Shown in pieces: positions 1 through 5,251 of a DNA stretch of 5,251 nucleotides. The notes below the pieces were generated by a model. The model saw only the letters and a list, made by a program, of their open reading frames with translations. It was not told the origin of the DNA and searched no databases. Position 1 is the first letter of the stretch. Each line of letters starts with the position of its first letter. The translations under genes and the position numbers were made by a program. The DNA comes from an uncultured Collinsella sp. GTDB lineage: Bacteria; Actinomycetota; Coriobacteriia; Coriobacteriales; Coriobacteriaceae. Where the stretch lies: the NCBI GenBank assembly GCA_900554985.1, contig USJQ01000094.1, forward strand, positions 1 through 5,251, written 5' to 3'.

Positions 1-23
1 AGCTCATCGATGGCGGGATTCTC

Positions 24-29
24 TATACT
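24..29 (+). promoter_or_regulatory. Candidate -10 hexamer for the left operon
   Basis: TATACT matches the sigma-70-type -10 consensus at five of six positions and lies 38 bases before the GTG start of the first gene. The matching -35 site would fall at about bases 1-6 (AGCTCA), which does not resemble TTGACA, and there is no TG extension. The true promoter may lie partly or wholly outside the window. The call rests on the hexamer and its position alone. Confidence 0.25.
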
Positions 30-54
30 GGGTCACATATGACGGTATCGCGCC

Positions 55-61
55 AAAGGAG
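55..61 (+). promoter_or_regulatory. Ribosome binding site deciding the GTG start at 68
   Basis: AAAGGAG is a strong Shine-Dalgarno sequence six bases before GTG at 68. It supports a GTG start for a gene that has no suitable ATG nearby: the next in-frame ATG is at codon 28, after the first membrane helix. Confidence 0.8.
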
Positions 62-67
62 AACGCC

Positions 68-595
68 GTGACCACGTCGCAGATATCCCTGCTCGCGCTC
101 ATCTTGGTTGGGGGCATCGGCATCCTGCTTATCGGAGTGAGCGCGCTCATGAAAGCCGCCGCTCGCAAGAAAGCCAAGGCCTGTACCGCCGTGACCATGG
201 GAACGGTCATCGACCATCGCTTTATGGGCGAAGGCAGGATGTATCCCGTTTTGGAATACGCCGTCGACGGCACGCAATACCGCGCGAAAAAACAATTCCG
301 TGGCATAAAGACCAAAAGCTTGTCGGGACTCCCCATCCGCACGCGAGCCACCGCCTACGAAGACGCCAAGGGCTGGCTGCACGTGCAGACAGGCCCCATC
401 GCCCGCCTAGGCACCCTCGCGGAGCAGCTTTGGCCCCTCGGTAGCCAAATGACCGTGTACTACAACCCCAGCAACCCAGACAAAAGCTATGTCGAACGCC
501 CCATCGTGGGCAACTTTGCCACACTGATGTTTAACATCGCAGGCTTCTTGCTCATCGCGATGAGCATCTTGCTCTATGTTCTTATCCAGCGCTAG
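68..595 (+). CDS. DUF3592-type two-helix membrane protein
   Basis: This is a 175-residue predicted membrane protein of unknown biochemical role. A hydrophobic helix at about residues 7-27 is followed by a basic stretch (KAAARKKAK, 29-37). A soluble domain of about 115 residues follows, and a second helix at about 150-173 ends close to the C-terminus. The soluble part reads like the DUF3592 family: a strand with a GTVIDHR start (45-51), then LEYAVDGTQYRAK (62-74), then the characteristic VYYNPSNPDKSYVE stretch (130-143) just before the last helix. The length is normal for that family, whose function is not established. Translation starts at GTG, supported by AAAGGAG six bases upstream. It is the first gene of a likely two-gene operon with the gene at 659. 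The family call is made by eye from the motif pattern. The protein could be a structural or sensor-like envelope protein, but nothing seen here decides that. Confidence 0.85.
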   Translation: MTTSQISLLALILVGGIGILLIGVSALMKAAARKKAKACTAVTMGTVIDHRFMGEGRMYPVLEYAVDGTQYRAKKQFRGIKTKSLSGLPIRTRATAYEDAKGWLHVQTGPIARLGTLAEQLWPLGSQMTVYYNPSNPDKSYVERPIVGNFATLMFNIAGFLLIAMSILLYVLIQR

Positions 596-647
596 CTCAA
601 ACTGATGCGCCCCGCGCCCCATGCGCCGCAACGACCGTTACGACACC

Positions 648-652
648 AAGGA
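648..652 (+). promoter_or_regulatory. Ribosome binding site deciding the ATG start at 659
   Basis: AAGGA lies six bases before ATG at 659. The upstream in-frame ATG at 605 is only nine bases after the previous stop codon and has no purine-rich sequence in front of it. It would also add an 18-residue Pro/Arg/His-rich extension that looks non-native. The start at 659 is preferred. Confidence 0.7.
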
Positions 653-658
653 TCAGCC

Positions 659-1768
659 ATGGCAACACTTTCCGAACAAGAACGCAAGCGTATCCAGCGA
701 TACTGCATCTATCCCAAGATTGCCGGCGCAGCGCTTGCCATGGCGTTTGTGCTGCCTTTTTTGATTATTCCCTTCGAAATGATTGACGATATCGTCTTCC
801 ATCATGAAAGCTTCCAGGAGACGGGCATGATGACCGCCTTGGCGCTCACCGCCGTCGAGCTCGCCATCTTCTGCTACTGCGCGCTCGCGCCACGCTTTGG
901 CATGCGCGGCAAGCAGTGGAAAGAAATGCAGCACCGACTCGTCGTCGAGCAGGCTGAGAAAGACCGCTCGGCACAAATCGCAGGTGTTATCGGTACGCAG
1001 GCCGCCGCGCGCCTGCTCAAGAACAGCGACAACGAGACCGCACGCAACCTGGGCGGCGCGGCAGAAGTCGCCGCTACCGTAGGCGCCGTCGCCACCGCGG
1101 CAGACGTGCTTGCCGAAAGCTTTGCCAACGCAAAGGCCATGGCAGAGGCCTGTGGCGTGCCTATCCCCCGTGCAAAAAAGTGGATCGTCGCGCTTGTGGC
1201 ACTGCCCCTCGCAATCGTGTGCGGTGCCTATATCCCGCAGCTGGCGCAGGGAAACATCGAGATGCAACAGAACGCCGCGGCCGCGGCCGAGCAGATCGCC
1301 ATCGCCCGCAAGGCATTAGAGCCCGCATGCGAGTACGTGTCCGCCGATTACGGCTATCATGTCCGCGGCTATCTGCACGAAGGCGACTCCGACGCCCAGA
1401 AGACCTATACGTATCTGGACTTTGACAACAAGGGGACGCTCAAGGAAGTGAGCTACATCGCAGAGATCGACCCCGACGCGAGCCTTGAGGACAACCTCGC
1501 CCGCGTCGAGCTCGATCTGGATGAGCTTTCCTCTGTTGTCCAAACCATAGACGTCAAGACCGTGAGGCCCGAGCTCCTAGCACCGCAGAAGCTCCCCGAA
1601 GAGTTTAGGCAGGCTTTTTTGAACGGTTCGCTCTACGAGAGAATCTCTATCAGGACGAGTGACGACCCCATCAAAGCGTATTACTCGTTTGACACGGAGC
1701 CCGAGGACGAGTTTGACGAGTACACCCATCCAAGCATCCGTATCACGTTGGTGGGCAAAACGAGCTAG
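659..1768 (+). CDS. Three-helix membrane protein with large C-terminal domain, family not recognised
   Basis: This is a 369-residue protein that I do not recognise. Hydrophobic helices sit at about residues 21-41, 57-76 and 174-193. Basic residues precede helix 1 (RKRIQR), follow helix 2 (RFGMRGKQWK, 79-88) and precede helix 3 (RAKK, 171-174). The positive-inside rule therefore puts the N-terminus and the 77-173 region in the cytoplasm and the last 175 residues outside. The cytoplasmic part contains a charged, probably helical stretch (85-125) and an Ala-rich stretch (132-165). The external part starts with an Ala-rich helix (205-220) and continues as an acidic domain with alternating strands (HVRGYLHEGD, TYTYLDFDNKGTLKEVSYIAEID) and a C-terminal YYSFDTE...ITLVG segment. 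No catalytic motif is visible. The gene follows the DUF3592 gene by 63 bases with no terminator between, so the two are probably co-transcribed and may act together in the envelope. An ATG at 605 is an alternative start, but the ribosome binding site favours 659. It converges on the ABC transporter gene. Confidence 0.82.
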   Translation: MATLSEQERKRIQRYCIYPKIAGAALAMAFVLPFLIIPFEMIDDIVFHHESFQETGMMTALALTAVELAIFCYCALAPRFGMRGKQWKEMQHRLVVEQAEKDRSAQIAGVIGTQAAARLLKNSDNETARNLGGAAEVAATVGAVATAADVLAESFANAKAMAEACGVPIPRAKKWIVALVALPLAIVCGAYIPQLAQGNIEMQQNAAAAAEQIAIARKALEPACEYVSADYGYHVRGYLHEGDSDAQKTYTYLDFDNKGTLKEVSYIAEIDPDASLEDNLARVELDLDELSSVVQTIDVKTVRPELLAPQKLPEEFRQAFLNGSLYERISIRTSDDPIKAYYSFDTEPEDEFDEYTHPSIRITLVGKTS

Positions 1769-1774
1769 GCGCCC

Positions 1775-1807
1775 AATGCGACAAAGGGACTGTCCCTTTG
1801 TCGCATT
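1775..1807. repeat. 33-bp perfect palindrome between convergent genes (repeat copy 1; probable bidirectional hairpin terminator)
   Basis: The arms 1775-1790 and 1792-1807 are perfectly complementary over 16 bp around a single central base (1791). The core reads GACAAAGGGACTGTCCC. The element begins six bases after the stop codon at 1766-1768, and its last two bases are part of the TAA stop of the minus-strand ABC gene (1806-1808). As RNA it would fold into the same stem from either strand, which suits a shared terminator for two converging genes. Neither side is followed by a real U tract, so it is not a textbook intrinsic terminator. A related copy with the same core lies at 5219-5251, so it also belongs to a dispersed repeat family. 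The palindrome is certain from the sequence; termination is inferred. Confidence 0.85.
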
Positions 1808-4800
1808 ATTCGGAGCGCAGGGCCTCCACGGGATCCTTCTTGGATGCGCTGCGGGCCGGCAGCAGGCCGGCAACGACCGTCAGCAGCACCGAAACTGCAA
1901 TAAGCACCAGCGCATCCTGCACGGGCAGGCTCATCAGGTTGGGGACCTGTTTGGCCGCAAGCGCCCAAGCATTGACCGGGAAGCTCACGGCCACCACGAC
2001 GACAATGGCAAAGACGCCGGCGATGAGGCCCTCGATAAAGGTCTCGGCATTGAATACGTTGGCCACGTTGCGCTTTGACGCGCCGATCGCGCGCAGGATG
2101 CCAATCTCCTTTTTGCGCTCCAGCACGCTGATGTAGGTGATAATGCCGATCATGATGGAGCTCACCACCAAACTGATACTCACGAATGCGATGAGCACCA
2201 AGCTGATGGTGTTCACGATGTCGGTCACCGAACCCATGATGATGCCCATGTAGTCGGTGTACGAGATTGCCTGTTCATCGTGGCCGGCAGCTTTGACCTG
2301 CTTGTTGTACGCATCGATGTGATCGAGCACGCGCTCCTTGGCCTCAAAGTCGCGCGGGAAAATCTTAACCGAGATGGGGTCTGTCTCATCCGCATAGCCC
2401 AGCGTGGTCAGATTGTTATCGTAGGTGAGCTTTGACGCCTTGGCATAGCTCATCATGAGCGAACTCAGGTCCTCGGCGTCCATGTTGAAATGGATGGCAC
2501 GCGCAAAGGCGCTCGCATCCACGCGCATGGCGCTCGCCAGGTTAGCAAAACTCGAAGACATCTGCGTCGCCATCTGGTCCATAAGCCCTGCCGCGCCCGC
2601 CTTGAGCTGAGCCGATACCGTCGTCGCGATCTGCTCGCTAATCGTCCTCATCACCTGATCCATAGCCTGCTGCAGATACGGAGCCAGCTGCTTTCGCACA
2701 TAGTCGGTCATCGCCTGCTGCAGGCGCTCGGCCAAGGCATCGCCGCCTAGCGCTTTGAGCTGGGCCAGGATTTGCTGGGCCGCGTCATCATTCTCAAGAT
2801 ACGTCGAGAATGCGGCGGCGAGCTTTGATGCGTCCTTAAGATCTTCGGGCGACAGCGCCTTAAACTGATCAGACTGCAAAAAGCCCTCAAACAGCTGGTT
2901 GGCAAGCGTTCCCACCTGCTGCATTTGCTCGGGCGTGAGCTCCAGGCCGTCGAAGATGCCCGAGAAATCTGGGGTCGGCGCTTTGGCCATGATGTCACTA
3001 AAGTCGATATCCTTACCTACGCCCGAAAGGTCAATATCCAACCCGGACAAGTCAAGACCCGACAGGTCCATACCGCCGGCAGCACCCGAGAGCGCAGACG
3101 TATCGAACGAGAACGCGCTCTTCAGTGCCGCCTCGTCCACGCTGAACATGCTACCCAAATCAACGCCTTGCTTGGCCTCGCCTTGCAACTCATCGAAGGT
3201 TTTGCCCGTAAAGACATCCGTCTCGGGGTGGGCAAGCTGCTCCTGCACGATCTGAGAATCGGCAGCGCGCTTCATAAGCTGGCGAGTCAGCGCATGCGTA
3301 TAGGCAATGCCCGGGGACAATGCGCTCGCGTTTGCCGTCTCGTTGGGTCGCACCACGCCCACAATGCGCACGTCAATACCGTCGGCAACCTTGGCTTTCA
3401 TAAAGTCGGCGTCGCCAGACATGTCAGCCCACATGCCGGTCTCTTCGTTTTTGCGATAGGCATCGGCCGGCGACAACACCTTAAACGTCGTGGACAGTGC
3501 ATCGTCGTAGGTAAAGTCGCTGCCGGTCTTGGGCGTCTTGACCTTGCCGTCGGCCGTCATGGCACTGTTAACCAGGTCGTTGAGCTCATCGATATCCAGC
3601 GCGCCGATACTGTAGAGCGTGTAGTCGCCCACTGTTCCGCGGCTCGAAAGCACCATCACGGCCTCGTTGGCGGACGTAGGCCAATGGCCGGCAACGACAT
3701 CGTACTGGCTGTCGAGCAGGCTCTGGTCGTCAATCATCTCGTTAAAGACCGAGGTTCCCATGGAATCCATGCTCACCGTTGCCGCCGAACTTGCGCCGCC
3801 GCTCATGGCCTCGGTCATAGCGTTGGGAACAAGGCGAACGGGCTTCTCGTCGCCCTTGCTCAAACGATAGACAACCGGCGTCACGCCGTAGCCGTACTGG
3901 ATAGCGTTGACCTCTTTGTCGATACCGTCACCGCCGCCGTCAAGCCATGCCTTAAAGCTCGTCATATCGTTAGATTTAACGCTTGCGAACATATCCTTTA
4001 CGGCCGTGACCACGGGAATCTTATCCGTTCCCTTAGCCTTGCCACCGGTAGCGTCATCGGACGAGGCCTCGCCCTTGGATACCTCCTCATCGGTAGCCCC
4101 CTGTCCGCCCATCATGGACGACAGGTCGTAATCTTGTTTGGAAATCGTAAGCGGGTAGCTTGAGAGCGTGTCCTCCTCGACCTTTTTGATGTAGCCGTTT
4201 ACGCCGTTGGAGAGCGCCAGAATCGCTGCGATACCAATAATGCCAATCGAACCTGCGAAGGCAGTCATGGCCGTACGGCCCTTCTTGGTCATGAGGTTTC
4301 GGGCAGAAAGCCCCAGCGCCGTCACAAAGCTCATCGAGGTTTTGCGCGTGGGCTTGGCCTCGCGACGCGCGGCCTCGGTAGCATCAAAGGGATCTGAATC
4401 GTCGGTGACCTTGCCGTCCGCCAGGCTGACGATGCGCGTGGCGTACGGGTACGCCAGCTCGGGATTGTGCGTGACCATGATGACCAGACGATCGCGCGCA
4501 ACGTCCTTGAGCAAATCCATAACCTGCACGGATGTCGTTGAGTCCAAGGCGCCGGTCGGCTCGTCAGCCAGCACGATTTCGGGGTCGTTGATCAAGGCGC
4601 GGGCAATGGCCACGCGCTGCATCTGCCCGCCCGAAAGCTGGTTCGGGCGTTTGTCAACGTGCTCGCCCAGACCAACCGCCTCGAGCGCCTTACGCGCACG
4701 CTGGCGGCGCTCGGCATGTCCCACGCCCGTGAGTGTAAGCGCCAATTCCACGTTTTCCAAAATGCTCTGATGCGGAATGAGGTTGTAGCTCTGAAACACA

Positions 4801-5060
4801 AAGCAAATGCGATTGTTTCTGTAGGCATCCCAATCGCGGTCGCTGAAGTCCTTGGTCGAGATGCCATCGATCAGCAGGTCGCCGGAATCGAAATGGTCGA
4901 GTCCACCAATGACGTTGAGCATCGTAGTTTTACCCGAGCCCGAAGGACCCAGGATGGCTACAAACTCGTTATCGCGAAAAGACAGGCTTACGCTGTCGAG
5001 CGCTACCTGCGTAAACGACTGCGTAACGTACCTTTTGCAAATAACTCTGAGATCCAGCAT
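1806..5060 (-). CDS. MacB-type ABC transporter, fused ATPase and FtsX-like permease, with oversized extracytoplasmic domain
   Basis: This 1084-residue protein is a complete type VII (MacB/LolCDE-like) half-transporter that would act as a membrane homodimer. The ATPase (about 1-225) has Walker A GPSGSGKT (38-45), Q-loop Gln90, signature LSGGQMQR (142-149), Walker B IVLADEP (162-168) with catalytic Glu167, D-loop GALD (170-173) and switch His198; all are intact. TM1 is at about 263-288. TM2 (about 948-976), TM3 (1008-1031) and TM4 (1048-1068) follow the large extracytoplasmic region. The FtsX-family loop ERKKEIGILRAIGASKRNV (981-999) and the C-terminal LPARSASKKDPVEALR are typical. MacB itself is about 650 residues. 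The excess here lies in the outside region (about 290-945), which has no cysteine, an acidic low-complexity linker (312-348), a D-[LIF]-S-G repeat (665-702) and a long helical segment (about 705-845). Family members use ATP hydrolysis on one side to drive movement of the outside domain, exporting peptides or lipoproteins or conferring drug resistance; the substrate here is unknown. No MacA-like partner or two-component system lies in the window. The start at 5060 fits the usual MLDLRVICKRY opening and has GGGGGAGAGG upstream. An ATG at 5090 would add ten residues. Confidence 0.93.
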   Translation of the reverse strand: MLDLRVICKRYVTQSFTQVALDSVSLSFRDNEFVAILGPSGSGKTTMLNVIGGLDHFDSGDLLIDGISTKDFSDRDWDAYRNNRICFVFQSYNLIPHQSILENVELALTLTGVGHAERRQRARKALEAVGLGEHVDKRPNQLSGGQMQRVAIARALINDPEIVLADEPTGALDSTTSVQVMDLLKDVARDRLVIMVTHNPELAYPYATRIVSLADGKVTDDSDPFDATEAARREAKPTRKTSMSFVTALGLSARNLMTKKGRTAMTAFAGSIGIIGIAAILALSNGVNGYIKKVEEDTLSSYPLTISKQDYDLSSMMGGQGATDEEVSKGEASSDDATGGKAKGTDKIPVVTAVKDMFASVKSNDMTSFKAWLDGGGDGIDKEVNAIQYGYGVTPVVYRLSKGDEKPVRLVPNAMTEAMSGGASSAATVSMDSMGTSVFNEMIDDQSLLDSQYDVVAGHWPTSANEAVMVLSSRGTVGDYTLYSIGALDIDELNDLVNSAMTADGKVKTPKTGSDFTYDDALSTTFKVLSPADAYRKNEETGMWADMSGDADFMKAKVADGIDVRIVGVVRPNETANASALSPGIAYTHALTRQLMKRAADSQIVQEQLAHPETDVFTGKTFDELQGEAKQGVDLGSMFSVDEAALKSAFSFDTSALSGAAGGMDLSGLDLSGLDIDLSGVGKDIDFSDIMAKAPTPDFSGIFDGLELTPEQMQQVGTLANQLFEGFLQSDQFKALSPEDLKDASKLAAAFSTYLENDDAAQQILAQLKALGGDALAERLQQAMTDYVRKQLAPYLQQAMDQVMRTISEQIATTVSAQLKAGAAGLMDQMATQMSSSFANLASAMRVDASAFARAIHFNMDAEDLSSLMMSYAKASKLTYDNNLTTLGYADETDPISVKIFPRDFEAKERVLDHIDAYNKQVKAAGHDEQAISYTDYMGIIMGSVTDIVNTISLVLIAFVSISLVVSSIMIGIITYISVLERKKEIGILRAIGASKRNVANVFNAETFIEGLIAGVFAIVVVVAVSFPVNAWALAAKQVPNLMSLPVQDALVLIAVSVLLTVVAGLLPARSASKKDPVEALRSE

Positions 5061-5069
5061 GGACGGCAA

Positions 5070-5079
5070 CCTCTCCCCC
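5070..5079 (-). promoter_or_regulatory. Ribosome binding site for the ABC transporter start at 5060
   Basis: Read on the minus strand this is GGGGGAGAGG, nine bases before ATG at 5060. It favours that start over the in-frame ATG at 5090, which has only a weak GTAGG upstream. The frame also stays open back to 5228, but that extension would run through a terminator hairpin and the promoter candidate, so it is not credible as protein. Confidence 0.65.
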
Positions 5080-5139
5080 GCCGTTCGCATCCAACGCGTT
5101 TGACCTACTCTATCAGCTTTTTTGCCGGTACCAGCAAGG

Positions 5140-5168
5140 AATGTAACGAACAAAAATGTAACGAACAA
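5140..5168 (-). promoter_or_regulatory. Candidate promoter for the ABC transporter gene
   Basis: On the minus strand TTGTTC (5168-5163) and TACATT (5145-5140) are separated by exactly 17 bases, the optimal sigma-70-type spacing. TACATT matches the -10 consensus at four positions, and TTGTTC keeps the TTG of the -35. Transcription would start near 5133 and give a leader of about 73 bases. The site sits directly after a terminator, where a new promoter is expected. A second weak option is TTGCTG followed by GATAGA further downstream. No experimental support is visible in sequence. Confidence 0.4.
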
Positions 5169-5169
5169 A
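5140..5169. repeat. Two tandem copies of a 15-bp unit upstream of the ABC gene
   Basis: AATGTAACGAACAAA occurs at 5140-5154 and again, unchanged, at 5155-5169. Perfect adjacent copies in an intergenic control region suggest either a recent duplication or a paired binding site for a regulator. The minus-strand promoter candidate uses one hexamer from each copy. Confidence 0.9.
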
Positions 5170-5204
5170 AAACGGGACGGCACGCCGCATGGCGCACCAT
5201 CCCG
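5167..5204 (-). terminator. Intrinsic terminator reading leftward, for a gene beyond the right edge (or an attenuator for the ABC gene)
   Basis: On the minus strand, stem arms 5204-5191 and 5186-5173 pair over 14 bp (11 Watson-Crick and three G-T wobble pairs) around the 4-base loop ATGC. Six T follow at once (5172-5167). The GC-rich stem with a T run is a classic Rho-independent terminator acting only on leftward transcription; the plus strand has no T run after the stem. Most likely it ends the transcript of a minus-strand gene lying beyond 5251. If a promoter lies further right, it could instead control read-through into the ABC gene. Confidence 0.8.
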
Positions 5205-5218
5205 CACATAACATCGAA

Positions 5219-5251
5219 GGTGTGACAAAGGGACTGCCCCTTTGTCACACC
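5219..5251. repeat. 33-bp palindrome at the window edge (repeat copy 2)
   Basis: Arms 5219-5232 and 5238-5251 are complementary over 14 bp, and the core GACAAAGGGACTG is the same as in the copy at 1775-1807. The two copies agree at 26 of 33 positions. Three of the differences are paired changes that keep the stem; the remaining one (5237) makes an A/C mismatch next to the tip. The element touches the end of the window, so it may extend further. It lies 14 bases from the intrinsic terminator. Confidence 0.85.

Noticed and set aside
31..46. Short inverted repeat GTCA...TGAC near the left edge as an operator
   Set aside because: The arms are only four bases around CATA, which is expected by chance, and no second copy is near the promoter candidate.
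653..1267. Minus-strand open frame of 204 codons opposite the three-helix protein gene
   Set aside because: Its translation is His/Cys/Gly/Arg-rich with no membrane or domain pattern, and the plus-strand frame there has a ribosome binding site and clear membrane helices.
2925..4163. Long plus-strand open frame of 412 codons opposite the ABC transporter
   Set aside because: It lies wholly antisense to a gene with intact motifs. The protein is rich in His, Arg and Gly without any domain pattern, which is the usual product of reading a GC-biased gene backwards.
5140..5169. Tandem 15-bp repeat as the start of a CRISPR array
   Set aside because: The two units are directly adjacent with no spacer, far shorter than CRISPR repeats, and no cas gene is in the window.
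5061..5228. N-terminal extension of the ABC protein by 56 residues
   Set aside because: The extension would be encoded by a palindrome arm, a terminator hairpin and the 15-bp direct repeat (giving an FLFVTFLFVTF run). The hydrophobic run looks like a signal peptide but comes from the DNA repeat, and the ATPase domain normally begins at MLDLRVICKRY.
1775..5251. ABC gene as cargo of a composite mobile element with the two palindromes as ends
   Set aside because: Each end is an internally symmetric hairpin rather than a transposon terminal repeat. There is no transposase and no target duplication visible, and the gene's base composition looks like its neighbours'. The dispersed-repeat or terminator reading is simpler.

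Overview
The window holds three protein-coding genes, all predicted to be membrane proteins, in two convergent transcription units. Base composition is moderately GC-rich, with G/C-biased third codon positions. The large ABC protein has the fused ATPase-plus-permease form common in Gram-positive gut bacteria. Together these suggest a Gram-positive host, most plausibly an actinomycete of the Coriobacteriia (Collinsella-like). No rRNA or other marker gene is present, so this placement is an inference.

Left part (1-1768, plus strand): a weak promoter candidate and a good ribosome binding site precede a small DUF3592-type two-helix membrane protein (68-595). A three-helix membrane protein of unknown family with a large C-terminal soluble domain follows (659-1768). 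The two genes are 63 bases apart with no terminator between them and probably form one operon.

Middle (1769-1808): a perfect 16-bp-arm palindrome lies between the converging genes and overlaps the stop codon of the ABC gene. It probably acts as a shared bidirectional hairpin, although neither side has a U tract.

Right part (1806-5060, minus strand): one 1084-residue MacB-type ABC transporter. An N-terminal ATPase is fused to a four-helix FtsX/MacB permease. Between TM1 and TM2 is an unusually large (about 655-residue) cysteine-free extracytoplasmic region with a D-[LIF]-S-G repeat and a long helical segment.

Upstream of the ABC gene (5061-5251): a compact regulatory block. In minus-strand order it contains a second copy of the palindrome family, a strong intrinsic terminator (14-bp stem plus six T), and a 15-bp direct repeat that places a -35-like and a -10-like hexamer 17 bases apart. 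The two palindromes bracket the ABC gene and share the core GACAAAGGGACTG. They differ by three base-pair-preserving double changes, which points to a dispersed repeat selected or copied as a hairpin. I see no CRISPR array, tRNA, rRNA or transposase gene. The most notable items are the paired palindromes and the unusual extracytoplasmic domain; nothing here proves a new system.
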